Shown: piece by piece, positions 9,652-21,304 of the stretch
Layout of the letters: each line of letters starts with the position of its first letter
How positions within the stretch are numbered: the stretch's first letter is position 1
Source: Phlyctochytrium arcticum
Taxonomy: Eukaryota; Chytridiomycota; Chytridiomycetes; Chytridiales; Chytridiaceae
DNA length: 64,000 nt
Direction of reading: 5' to 3'
Assembly (NCBI GenBank): GCA_025602905.1
Contig: JAHLKI010000001.1
Location: 1,178,001 to 1,242,000 of the forward strand
The notes under the pieces: model-generated
Databases searched by the model: none
Told to the model about the DNA's origin: nothing
What the model saw: only the letters and a program-made list of their open reading frames with translations
Position numbers and translations under genes: made by a program

Positions 9652-11390
9652 CTATGCATATACAGGTCCTACGACATTTGACCATGGACTGACCCCGCCG
9701 CCCACGCCCACCGCCTGGACGGCGTAGTAGTATGGCACCCCTTTTGCAGCACTCATGTCCTTCCAAATAGTTGATCCGCTACACACATCATCCAAAATGT
9801 CCGATGCCAACGGGTGCTGGTCCCAATTAATCCCCTGCCCTCCTTGAGTATCTTCAACCGCTGTTCCCCTCCATATGACATATCGCGCCGCCCAAGCTGC
9901 TCCCCGAAAGCGAATCCAGCCTGGTCGAATGTCATTCAACAGCCACGGCGCCTCAGGTATGGGCATTGGAACTGAGTTCGGGTCGGCATAACCCTGTATA
10001 CGTAGGGCATAATGGCGGATTTGCGGCATAACGTCTGCTTCTTCCGCGCAGAATCCATGATTCCGGGCACGAAAGCCAGGGGCATGGTAAGCAGAGTATT
10101 TGCCCCCGGACTCGCCATGTACGTAGAACCCGCCTAGAGGAGAAAAGGGGTTTAGAAGAAAGATTAAACAGATGCATCTTCTGGATGAATATACGTACCA
10201 AACATGCTATGGAATCGCAAACTCCAAATTAACGAACCAGAGATCTTGTCGTTGCGCAAGATCTCCTCATATATTCGTCCATACACCCCAACATTGCTAA
10301 ACCCAAATTCCCCTACCACAAATGCCTTACCATGCTTTGCAACGTATGCCGAATCTTCTTTCAATCTCTTTAAATCCGATTCGCCGTAATAATAGTGATT
10401 GACAAAGATATCAGGTCCATCTGGGCTTGCCAGCGCTTGCTTATCCCATTTCGTTTTAGCCTCCAGACCTCCCATAGTGCCATCTGCAACCAATGTACGC
10501 GGCGCCAGAGAGCGAATGAACGACGTCATTTGCAACGTCCAGGATGTCGGAGGATTGGGACCTTTCCAACCACCGAGCTCGTTGCCGAGTTGCCACGCCA
10601 AGACTGTTGGATCGTCTCCATAACGTACTCCATTGACAGTATTAATGCGATTTAAAAGAAAGGATAGCATGTGCTTAAAATCATCGATCAGCTCCGGGTC
10701 GGTAAAAAATTGGCTCGGCTTCTTGTTGCGATGTTTGGCGTACTGCATGTAGTTGCCAAATAACGCGTCATGTCCGCATTCTCCACCTGCTTGATCCTTT
10801 CCCCCATAGTTATTGACTAAAGGAATGATGAGTCGGACCCCTACATCCCGTGCCTTGGCTAAAGCGTGATCTATTGTGACAAAACAGTCTTCATTGTATT
10901 GCCGCGGATGCTGCATATGCTGGCCGTTTTCAGCGCCCAGGCAATATGTACGGGTGACTCGACCGCCAAAAAGAGCAATCGTTTTCAGCGCGTCGTACTG
11001 TTCCCACGGATCGGGAAGGACCCATCCGCAATCAGGCCTGTCCTCCAAGAACAACAAGTTTGGTGTATTGAGGGAGATGAAGCGGAACGGAGAGTCTCCC
11101 TCCAATAGCGTATATCCGCGACGAGTAATGAACGGGAAGGGCGATGCTTGTGCAGGTCTTGGAGGCAAAGGAGGGGGTATTTGGGCCATGTTGAAAGGTG
11201 GTTGTGGTGGGCCAATCAAGGACTGCTGCTGACTCTGGAGGAGCTGCTGTTCTTGCTGGAGATGCGCGTCCAGATGTGATGATCCTGGTGATGGTTGTGA
11301 TGTCGATGGCGGAACTCTGCCGAGCTGGCTAGCGTGCGATTCGGGATAGGTGGTTCCGGCTTTCGAGGTTTTCGAGGGGCTGCAGCCCAT
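9652..11390 (-). CDS. GH5-type endo-beta-mannanase-like protein with N-myristoylation start
   Basis: A glycoside hydrolase clan A fold protein resembling fungal/plant endo-1,4-beta-mannanases. Exon 1 is 11390-10199, the intron is 10198-10134 (GTACGT...CTCTAG), and exon 2 is 10133-9652, giving 557 aa. The acid/base glutamate is seen in AWQLGNELGGW and the nucleophile in FVVGEFGFSN; NHYYYGES lies between. The protein begins MGCSPSK, a textbook N-myristoylation plus palmitoylation signal, followed by a Gln/Pro-rich linker of ~75 residues, and there is no secretory signal peptide. The C-terminal ~100 residues form a beta-rich, Fn3-like module. The start is fixed at 11390 because the codon opening the frame upstream is TTG. 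It could act on an internal or cell-surface-proximal glycan; the substrate is unproven. Confidence 0.85.
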
Positions 11391-11599
11391 GTTTTCGAGA
11401 GATTTTCGCAAAGATGGCCTCGGTCACCGATTTCCGAGATTTTCCCGGCGGGTGCCAACTCACGACCCCCTCTCATAAAGTGCATTCACAGCCACCTGGT
11501 TCGGACAAAAGTCCGACAAGTGTCCTCAAATACTTTTGTCCATCCAATGTACTGCCTAAACAGCTTACACTTACCGTAGCCCGTCCCAAAAAACAAACC

Positions 11600-14406
11600 A
11601 TGTCATCTGATAGTAACCGCTCAGAAGAAGCTTTAAAAGCCATGCAAGCAATTTTAGCGGCGCACCAAGAGGCAGCCCGCCAGATGCAACAACAGCTGGC
11701 AGAGTTCATGTCTTTGACACCCGTCACGCCGACGTTGATGCAATCGACTGCGCGAGCGGCATTACAACCTGCGGGTACCATGTCTATCGTCGTCCAGTCC
11801 GATGGTATGTTGAACTCCCATATGAAAATCGTGTCCTATCAAAGGTCTAATTTGGCTACCGTTTGTTTACGTTTTCCAGATGTCCTTGTTGCAGACCGTG
11901 TGAACAGCACCGAAACTGCCATGCCAACTGATCTTCAGGAACACACTCAAGGTATATTATGCCCCCAGACACCCCAATACAGAGAAATCAATTGACACAT
12001 CCTGACCATCAGAAATTTGGATCGAGCGTCCTGAGGCAGGCGGTGGCGATGTTGACGATGAGACGACCGTAATCGGTGAACCTCACCAAGTGATGGCGCC
12101 TAAAGATATGGCGATGCCTGAAAACACCCATGGTATGCTTCGAGCGAAGGGTGCAAGGTCTGCAGCACATTAATCTTATATGCGCAGCATGGACTCCTCC
12201 GTCGCCGCCTCCTGGACCGTTTGCTACTGCTACAGACGCCGACAATGCACTAAAACAGTTCGCATTGGATAACGGCTTTGCGATCGCTAATCTCAGAACG
12301 GAACGCATCGCGGGACCGGGAACCCCTATTCACAAATATTGGCGGCGCTGCGCATGTGGCGGGGAATACAAGCCAAAGGACCAGGGAGTACCCCTGCTCA
12401 AGAGAAAGAGCAAAAAAACGGGCTGCGAATACATGGTCACTCTGAAGGGAGAGGTGAAGAATGGGGTCGTTGGGAGCTGGACAATCAAGTTGTGCGAGGG
12501 CAATGGAAAGGGAACTCACACAGGCCATCCGCAACTCTCAAGGGCAGCCTTGAGAACTTTTTTCCAAGCCCGCCGTTTCACCCAAAATGTCTGTGTTAAA
12601 AGTGATATCAATAATATGATTGAAGCGGGCACCAAGCCCGGAGAAATTCTAGCGACGATCAAGAAGCACCCGGCAGCTCCACTTATCATTGTCAAAGAAA
12701 TTACGAACCAGAAAACGAAAAAAGTTGAAGACATTTTGCAGGATCGTTCCCCCTTGGCAGCCCTGCTGGATCACTTGTCAAAATCGGTCAATCAGGGGGC
12801 CGTCACTGATGTCATACACAACGAAGAGAACGTCCTCACTCACCTATTTTTCCAAACTGACGTAAGTTCGATGGTTCATCAATCTTCCGTCCCTTGCTAA
12901 ATTTAAAGGCGTAAAGCGAAAAATGGCTGAACTGTTGCATAAATTTGGGGACGTCTTGATCTTGGACTGTACCTATCGTACAAATCGCCATAAGCTCCCA
13001 CTTCTCCATGTTGTCGGAATTACCAATACTGCGCATTCGTTCTCGGGAGCATTCATGCTCATGGCGCAGGAGACGACTGAAGATTATAAGATCGCACTCA
13101 ATCGTTTAACGGCATCTCTGCCCAAACCACCCTCTGTTGTTGTCATCGATTGTGACAGCGCGTTCATTGCAGCTGTTAAACAAGAATGGCCGACAACAAA
13201 GATCATTCTTTGCCGATGGCACCTTTGGCAGAACATTAAGAAAAATTGCCAGAAGTACTTCGTAGATGAGAATGAGAAGTTCGATGCCGACGCATGGTCC
13301 GATTTCAAATTGTAGGTTTCACATTCCTTTCTGTGAAATGGAAATCCCTGAACGTGCTCCTTTAGATCTTGGATGGAGCTTGAGGGGGCTACCACCGAGG
13401 AGGAATTTCAGGAGCGTTGGAAGCAGATAGAGATGGATGTTGATGAAAAAACCTTCGCGTATCTCGAGGAGAATAAATTGCCGCTGCGCCAACATTGGGC
13501 TAGCATTTATATCGACAAAGTCCAACACCTCAATACCACCGTAACTTCCAGGGTTGAGGGAAAGCATTGGGCGGCCGTCAAAAAGAATGGATCCGCAAAA
13601 TCAACAATCTTAACTTGTACGAAACCATCTCTCGTAACTGTGCCCAGCAGATGGAAAATTTCGAAGATGCTGTTGTGGAGGATTCGACGGGCACACATCG
13701 TTTCCTGACCGAGGACAACCTACCAGAAAAACCCAAAAAAACAAAGCAGTGCCCAATCCCCGTGAAAATGAAGGCCTTCTATGCGGACGTCCACAACCGC
13801 TTGCCTGTGCATATTCTGAAGATGGTTGACCAAGAAAGAATAAAGGCGGATCGCATTGTCAAAGCAAAAGATCCCGACAACGTCCTGAGTGGAAGTACTA
13901 TGGTGCTGAGGCCATGCTCGTCATGGCACAGAACAGTCATGGGGGTGCCATGTTCTCATGAGATCCTAGCCATGCGACAGGAGAAGCGGGCACTCCGACT
14001 ATCGGACTTTACGCCGAGATGGCATCTGCCTCTATGCAACCAAAGGTCGGAGGTGCAAGAACCCTCTATCCCTGGTCGTTTCAATGTACTTTCTCATCAG
14101 CGCGGGAACAAACGTTTGCGCACATCGGCAGAGCGCGCTGAGAGTGAGCTGATGGCCAGCCAGAGACATTGTGGATTATGTCAAACACGTGGTCATGACC
14201 GAAGCCAGTGTCCTTCGATTGCGCTTGCGGCGGCGCAAACAGCGGAGGACATGGCCCAGGATATGAATGCGGCTGGGCCCTCAGTGGAGACTGCGCTGGA
14301 CAGCGCCCTGGAGCCGCCGCGAAAAGTTCGTGCCAAGGCGCGTTGTACTGGTTGCGGGTCGACCGAACACACCTTCAAGAAATGCCCATCCAAACAACGC
14401 TCTTGA
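11600..14406 (+). mobile_element. Mutator-like (MULE/FAR1-type) transposase gene, copy 1, frameshifted
   Basis: Transposase-like gene inactivated in its 3' half. Exons: 11600-11804, 11880-11951, 12013-12132, 12188-12861, 12917-13315 and 13370 onward. Domains in order: N-terminal Gln-rich coiled segment; FAR1/WRKY-like cysteine motif (CACGGEYKPKDQG); MULE catalytic core (VLILDCTYRTN, VVIDCDSAF, LCRWHLWQNI); SWIM-type motif (WHRTVMGVPCSHEI); two CCHC knuckles (CGLCQTRGHDRSQC and CTGCGSTEHTFKKC). Reading moves from frame 2 to frame 1 in an A-run at 13597-13600, consistent with loss of one base; no splice sites explain it. Comparison with copy 2 (15.2-17.9 kb) supports every exon boundary. It starts 210 bp upstream of the mannanase start, on the opposite strand. 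Confidence 0.88.
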
Positions 14407-14690
14407 GCTGCTTGCTCTTTTGAGGTTTCCTTTCTCGCGTGCGTCTGTTCGACCCTATTGTGATGTTTACATATGGCTCGAATATATGATTTGTGTGTGT
14501 TTCTCTCATAACACTTGTGGCAGATTACTTTCGACATTTCACAGAAGCAAGCGTCTCCTACATGGGCTTACTTTGTCTTTCCGTTGGAGAAGCTTGCAGC
14601 CTTCCAATGCAATAACGCGGAATGAGCGCAGGTGGCTGTGCATCACATTCATTGTCATACCAACAACCGACGTGACTCATGCGGGACGTG
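14407..14690. other. Spacer between transposon copies
   Basis: Non-coding sequence between the end of MULE copy 1 and the left repeat of MULE copy 2. No clear terminal repeat of copy 1 could be recognised here. A short GTGACTCATGC resembles GTGACTCACGC near 21834. Confidence 0.35.
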
Positions 14691-14785
14691 AGCACCCCTG
14701 GGGCGGCAACTATATCCAACCAGCCAAATCCAACCTTTGGCATGTGACCTGCGTAATTTGGCCGAATAAGGTTAAATTCTCACCA
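14689..14785 (+). repeat. Left inverted repeat of MULE copy 2
   Basis: From 14703, GCGGCAACTATATCCAACC followed by GCCAAATCCAACCTTTGGCA and ATTTGGCCGAATAAGGT recurs in reverse complement at 18095-18180. Identity over the ~76-base core is high; the main difference is a 7-base insertion in the right copy. The outer flank reads GAGCACCCCTGG. The pair brackets the minus-strand transposase gene, as long terminal inverted repeats do in Mutator-like elements. Confidence 0.8.
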
Positions 14786-15169
14786 TATTGGCTCAAACAT
14801 CCGCGCAGCACTCCAAGGCTCTTGCATTCTATCCTCAAGCTTCCACAGCTTGTATCAGGCTTGTATTGAACAAACATTCCCTTCCAAGAGTTTTACTACT
14901 GTGTTTTCATATTTTTCACCACCAGCATTTGTTTGATTCACACACATGATAGTAGACAGGCTCGCATTATCATGGTAAGGAATAATGAATCTAATGCGCA
15001 ACTTTGAAATCTGGATGGGGCTATTTATGTTCTGTAAGGGAAAATATTGGAATCTGACATGTAGGAATACTAAATAATTAGATAGTGCGAACGGTAAAGG
15101 AAAAAAGCTATGTTGAATCAAGTTAGGCTTTAATATTCCACCTCTACAACATCAGTAGTATGTACCTGA
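14786..15169. other. Non-coding interior of MULE copy 2
   Basis: Sequence between the left inverted repeat and the transposase stop codon. It is AT-rich with no supported exon. Confidence 0.5.
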
Positions 15170-17970
15170 TTACTTTCCGCGGTTGGGACAAGCTATGTGA
15201 GAAGCAGCGTGACCCTTTGCTCTCTCTCCTTCACCTAAGCGGCGGCAAGTGCTACATTCAGGAGGTTCCCTTCTTGGGATCGCGACCAGCCGCCGACTGG
15301 CAGGGAGAACAGCGAGCCCTTCAGGTATGATGTTGGGCAGGATATTCGGATTAACATCAGGATCAACATTTCCACCTTCCTCAAGAGTGACTGCGCCTGT
15401 TAGTGGAGGTGAAGCATGGCCGACGGTTTGCGACACACTTGCAGAAGCCTGGGGTTTGGTGCAATTTGTCCGTACATGACCTGCCTCCCCGCAGTTGCCA
15501 CAGCTCCGATCTGCCCGGCGAATCTCGGCCTCCACATTTTTAGAACGAATTTTTCTTCGCTTATTGGTGCGCTGGTGGTCGCATTTTTCGACTCCGAAAG
15601 TCGAGGCATTAGGGACTGGAGGTTGCTGAATATCTGAGATGCGCAGCGCATCTTCAGCGGCTTTTGTATGTGTGTCTTGCAGATGCCATCTTTCACGAAA
15701 ATCCGCTAGCTTCAGCGCCCGTGGGTTGTCGCCTGAGATCATGGGAATTATCTCGTGCGCACACGGTATGCCGAGAACCGTACGGTGAAAAGTTGTACAG
15801 GGATTCAGGACTGTCGTTTCTTCCAGGACGCGATCTGGATCTTCCCTGGCTGCCAGGATTCGCTTCGCCTTGCGTTTTTCATTTACAACAGTGGTGATAA
15901 TATGTTCCTGGATTTTTCCTGCCACTGATTTAAAAAAGTCGTCGCTGCGCACGAGCCGTGGAGGATGTGTCTGTGCAGTATTCGCCCCCCGTAGGTATTC
16001 GCGAACCGTCCGAGCAGTATTTCTTTTGATGACGTCGTAAAGAGACATAATATTTTGATTGGCGGTGGCGTCCTGCTTTACAGTTGCCCAGTGCATTCCT
16101 TCGGCCCGGGAGGTCACCGTTAGGTCACAATGTTGGTAGTTGTCGACAATGTACGATGCCCAGTACTGCCGACGAGACCATTTATTCTTTTTCAAGTATT
16201 CAAACGTATCGTCGTCGACCATCTCTTTCACACAGTCCCATTGGTCATTGAAAGTAGATTCAGTTGTCGCGCTTTCAAGTTTATTCCAAGCTCTGCAATT
16301 ACGATCGTGGGAAACAAGGTGAGTAAATTATGACGCCTGCAATAAGTGGAACCACGTACTTTTTAAAGCTGGCCCAGGCGTTCGCATCATGTTTCCCATC
16401 TGCATCCTTAAAATTCTTCATGCAATTGGTAACAATATTTTGCCAAATGTGCCAGCGACACAAGATGATTTTAGTAGTGGGCCAAACGGCCTTGACAGCA
16501 TTCATAAAGGCCGGATCCGCGTCGATAACAACGACTACGGGCGGTCGGTCCAATTGCTCGTTCAATTTCTGGACGGCGAGCTCACAATCTTGCTGCGTTT
16601 CTGCTATCATCAACATAAAACCAGCGGAAAAAGAAATCTGCGTGTCGGTAACACCAACCACGTGGAGGAGAGGCATTTTATGTCGGTTGGTACGATATGT
16701 GCAATCCATTATTAGGACATCTCCAAACCGCCGCATCATGTCGCTGAGTTCCCTCTGTGAACAAGGGAGGGAAGTTAGGTGAAGATTCGACACGCCACTA
16801 AAATAAGGCACAGAAATTCACTCACTTGAGGTTGGAAGAACAAATGCGTTAGCACATCCTCGTTGTCCACGACTACTTGCGTGACGATTCCCCTAGCTGC
16901 AGCGTCCTTCTCCAACTCTTTCAATAAAGCAGGTACCGGCAGCTCGCCATCAAGACGTTGTTCCATAGCCTTGTCTCGAGCATTCTGGATGTCTTTAGGG
17001 GAAATGAGAAGGTCCGGATAACGTCGGGTAAGATCATCCACGACGTGCCGCAACTTTGACCCGCTGAGCAATGAGCCTAGAGCCTCACCCATGATCTGAG
17101 GGGTTTGGGTTGCCTTTCGTGCCTGAGAAAACGACGCCAGAGCTACTCTGTTCAGCGCCGGGTGTCCTTCATGCGTAGTATTCTTCGGCGGGACTCTGCT
17201 GGTCCAGTTACCGAGTTGGTATTGAACAGTGCCATCTTCGTTGGAACACTGAGTGACCTGGCAGGACAAGATCATTCGATAGGAGCAATTCGCTTTCTTG
17301 CATTTCCTGGGTCTCAAGGGAATGCCTTCATCCTTGGGCTTATACTCCCCCCCACACGCACATATGCGCCATACCTCGGTGCGCTCGCCCAAGACTGGAT
17401 GTTTCACGGTCTTGGAAACACCAAGAGCGAACCCGTTTTCTAAAGCAAAAAGATTTGTCGCTCTTTCAGCATCATGGTACGTTGCGAACGGCCCGCTAGG
17501 AGGCAACGGCGGCGTCCAACCTGCAAATTAACGAGGTGATTGTAAGATGGTTGATCATTGCCTTCTGTATATTTATACTTACTATCCGCGCCCGCATCGT
17601 CCGCAACAGCGATTTTAGGTATGCTCTCCTGTCCGACTACCATGATCTCAGTGGCATTGTCAGTATCGTCTGCTTGGGCTTGAAGGACAACACGATCTTG
17701 GTCTTCAAGACTTGGTTCAGGACTGACAGATTTGTTCAGATCCAGAGCACGGATCACATTGTCACCCTCAACTTCGTCGCCTGGAACAGGAGGCCGAAGG
17801 CCAGAAGTGGCCCTGAGCTCCTCGAATCCGGCCTGCAATCTATTTTCGATTGATCCCAGACGGTCGTCTATGCTGCTGAGTACTCTTCCTTCCAACGCCT
17901 GTATGCCTGTTTACAGTGTTTCCTGAAGCATGCTCTGCATTTGTTGCAGTGCCTCCTGAAACAGTGGTAG
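15170..17970 (-). mobile_element. Mutator-like (MULE/FAR1-type) transposase gene, copy 2, with early nonsense codon
   Basis: Same architecture as copy 1 on the opposite strand. Exons: from about 17970 to 17583, then 17520-16826, 16754-16360 and 16292-15170, with phases agreeing at every join. Visible: CACGGEYKPKDEG (FAR1-like), VLIMDCTYRTN and VVIDADPAF (catalytic aspartates), LCRWHIWQNI, FHRTVLGIPCAHEI (SWIM-type), CGNCGEAGHVRTNC (CCHC knuckle) and a second, altered finger near the C-terminus. The N-terminal coiled segment is interrupted by an in-frame TAA at 17911-17913, between MQSMLQETL and TGIQALEGR. The catalytic part is open throughout. A shorter product would lack an ATG for some distance, so this copy is probably also inactive, though less decayed than copy 1. 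Confidence 0.85.
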
Positions 17971-18094
17971 CATTGCTGACCGTATTTGTAGTGAACGTTT
18001 GGAGATGGTAATGTACTAGGCTGGGGTTTGGAATGCTACATGCATGTCTATCATATCATAGTCGGACATGAGCGGAGATCAGTGGCTGTGCTAA

Positions 18095-18213
18095 AAAGTT
18101 GACCTTATTCGGCCAAATTGCACAGGTCACATGCCAAATGTTGGATTTGGCTGAGACTGAGGTTGGATATAGTTGCCGCCCACCCCTGGCCCGCCTGGAC
18201 GAGCACCTCAGCG
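18095..18213 (-). repeat. Right inverted repeat of MULE copy 2, abutting left end of the next element
   Basis: The reverse complement of 18095-18180 matches 14703-14780. Its outer side (18181-18221) reads CACCCCTGG, then GACGAG, then CACCTCAGCGCAACCC. The 12-mer TCAGCGCAACCC occurs inverted near 21755-21766. The same stretch therefore appears to be both the right end of MULE copy 2 and the left end of the third element. Confidence 0.7.
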
Positions 18214-18221
18214 CAACCCAA

Positions 18222-18619
18222 GATTTTGGCGCCAAAAATTTACATAAGCAATGTCCGACAGCCCGAACCATTTCCGCGAGAATGAAGGGCTACCTGAAAG
18301 TGACCCAATTTCACCCAAACTTTATATAAAATAACGAAACCGAGTAAACGAGAATGAAGGAAACATATCTAAGAAGCTAGGGAAAACGTGGCCGCTACCT
18401 CAGACTATATAAAGGATAGAGTTTGACCCGAAAAACCAACAGTCTAAGCGCATCTAAGAATTTGATGGGGTACGTGAAATGCGTAAGCATGGTGAGATAC
18501 ACGAGCTACTGAGTTGATGTTGAAACTGATGATTCTAAATAGTGTTTGAAAGAAGGTTGTTAATCGCTCATAGCCGGGAAAAGGACGCAACTCGCGAGAC
18601 ACTGAGCGGTACCTCTGGC
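18222..18619. other. Non-coding interior of the third element, left side
   Basis: No exon is supported here. The stretch lies between the TCAGCGCAACCC end motif and the stop codon of the 871-codon frame. Confidence 0.4.
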
Positions 18620-21304
18620 TTAATTACCTTCATCATCACGCACAAGTTCCTTGTCAATGTTGTTTGAAAAATGCTTCAGGGACTTGGTTGCAATCCACTG
18701 GTACATTGCTGTACATTGACAGTTGAAGATCACGCAACCGCAAGCGGTCAGATCTTGCTTCAGCGAGTCTGATTTTAAGAAATCTCGCACTGTGACTTTT
18801 TTGGCCTTACTGGGAGATGGCCCATTCGTAACGTCAGCAAGAGGGGTCTTCGCGACCGGCATTGGAGCACTTTGAAACCCTTCAACATCGATGTGGTTGC
18901 CGAGATTTACGAAGGGTTGACGGCGCAGCGGCAAAGGCAGAAGTGACTCCCGGATGGTAGCTAAGACTACCACGGGGATCTCTTCTGCGCTGGCTGGAGG
19001 GAGGTTTACCGTAGTGTTCTCTTTGTTGGTTGTAGCTGACCCGGAAGAGAGTACAGGGTTGGTGACGGGTGGGGCTGGAGCTGGAGGGCGGAGAATCAGG
19101 TTGTAATGCGGCAGAGCAGACGCATATGGAATCTTATCATGTTGTCCAACGACGTCAAAAGTGAACTGAGAAAGGGTGGAGAACAGGTCCTTGAGATACG
19201 CAACCATCCTCGGGACGACATCATCGGCTGCCTTTTCTAGCGGGGATAGGGCGGGAGTACGGGCCGGACCAGAGGTACCTGGCTCGACTTTGATTGGCGA
19301 AACTGGTTGTCCACGTAGCGCCAACTCCCTTTCTGTCATAGCCGCAAGCTGCTTGATGGCAGACTCACCCCTCATGGCGGTTATCAACATTGCCTTTCTT
19401 GAGACCTGCGCATTAGTATCTTGAAAGCGGATGGCGGCCCGGAGGATGGAGTGAAATACTTCCAAATCCTCACTTGAGAAAGTGGAGAAAAGGAAAGCCA
19501 TTGCAACATCTTTTGGTAGGTGGGAGGGAAGCTTTTCTAAGAGACCAAGCTGGTAGAGGACAATGTTCACGTAGTTTTTCTTTCCCAAAAGAGTGAACAA
19601 CGGGAACAGCCGCTTGAGGCACATCTTGATCTGTTCGAGATCCCCACTAGACAGTAAATACGGACAATCCACCGCAAGAGGAATGTGATCTTCGAAAAGC
19701 GAGATGATCGAATCCACCATCGCCTGGCGGACAGGTGTTGCCTTTATATTGCTGGATGCCGCCGCCTTGTAGGAACGCAAGACTTCCTTACGGCACTCTT
19801 GCCAAGCGGTCATAGAGAGGGCCAACATTGCCGTCCTGCGCTTTGGCCGCATGTTGATGGGAGCTGTGTTTTCCACGTCCGGATACCCGGCAACCCACAG
19901 CCGGTGTATGATTGTCCAACCATGGACAAGGACTGCCTCCTGTATGTTCAGGGCTATATGCATATTGTCCGGGACCGGTAGGACGTGAGGCCTGAGATTA
20001 CTATACTTGGCTGATCGCAGCAATTTGCTAGCGTACATCCAAACATAGTAATCGCCGGCCAAAACCACAGACTTACTAAATGAACCGTCTTTGTCAGGAT
20101 AGTTGACTTTCGCCAAGAATGTCTCGATATTGTCCATCACTGGTTCCAAATCGAGAGCGGATTTCATAGGGTTGTTGTCGCTGCCGATAATGTGGAAATC
20201 CTCTTGCGATCCGGCCTTGGTAGCCATACTGTAGGCGTACATTCTTTTGGACAAAACTTCACCGCTACGTAGTTCCGCATACGTCTGCGTTGCGGGAGCA
20301 CACAGGACTGAGGGAATCCATGTTGTGTCCTGCAACACAGAAGCTAGAACATCGGTGATTGCAGGAGGAAGAGGTGGCAGTTCCCTGTGAAGCTTTACCG
20401 CATATTTGGCGGTGGTCCTCGCACTCGTAAACTTTCCGGGTGCGTTTGCGGCATCTGGTACAGGGCGGACTTGACACCAATGGAAGTCATCAATGGTGAC
20501 GACCAAGAGTGGGTCATTCTCCAAAATATCTTTCACAACGCGCTCGTGGGCCGTCATGATCATGTTGTTCATCCGCGTAATCGATTTTGACGGATGATAG
20601 CCCAGATTCACCCGTGAAAGAAGCCGTTGGTCTGTGTGGGATCCCGTGATGAAGACAGATCCGATATATCGTTTGACGTAATCAGTCTTCCGGTCCATAC
20701 ACTGTCCCTCATAGCATATGGCAAAGATCAAGTGCCGCTTCATTCGATCGTTGTAGAGAACAGAATACCGGCTTTCGTCATGTCCGACCATGAGTGACTT
20801 GAGCTCATATAGGCGGGGATACTGAGCGACAAATTCATCCATCTCGACGAACGGATTTCCTCCGAACGGATGAGCAATGAAGTTGCGCATTTCTTGGTGA
20901 AAATCAGCAAGAGTCGCAGGAGATGGTCCTGATGTTTCAGAAATATCAACATCATCGCCTTCAGGTTCCGGAAGCTCGAAGTCCGTCATCAAGATGACAC
21001 TGCCATTCGCAACCGCATCGACAACGTTGTCGTCACTGACTTGAGCGTTCACTGCTGCATCCACCACATTGTCGGTACTGATGCTGGCTTCCTGAATGGC
21101 CGCAACCTCATTGGGTTGAGCAGGGATGATGGGCCTGACGGCGGGCTGTCGAATGATCCCTGCTTTGTACCAGCGGGTTCGACACGCATTGCAAGCATAC
21201 GGATCAGCAGCTCCTGGTCCAACCTGGGGCCTCAAACGTGCCGCCCGAAGGCTGTCAAGTTCAGCCCAAATGAACTTGTGAAATCGGGTTGAGCTCTTGG
21301 TCCC
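18620..21304 (-). mobile_element. Third transposon-like element: long ORF with GATA-like zinc finger
   Basis: A single uninterrupted frame; codons from 21235 down to 18620 encode 871 residues, and the open frame extends upstream to 21304. Near its N-terminus CIGCGTKSS ... CNACRTRWYKAG spaces two CXXC pairs as in a GATA-type finger. The middle holds acidic and histidine-bearing motifs (TIDDFHWCQ, AGDYYVW, PVPDNMHI) that could form a DDE/D-type catalytic core, and a GKKNY block recalls large fungal transposon proteins such as DUF6589 families. The C-terminus has a Cys-rich CGCVIFNCQC motif. No in-frame ATG precedes the finger, and a TGA lies directly before its first cysteine, so a 5' exon or a start defect must be assumed. 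Function is inferred from context and architecture; the family is not firmly identified. Confidence 0.6.

Noticed and set aside
12130..12187. ATG 12130 as start of the MULE copy 1 protein
   Set aside because: It straddles the exon 3 donor (ATG|GTATGC), so reading on from it enters an intron (12133-12187). Copy 2 has the matching intron before WTPP, and exons upstream join in phase.
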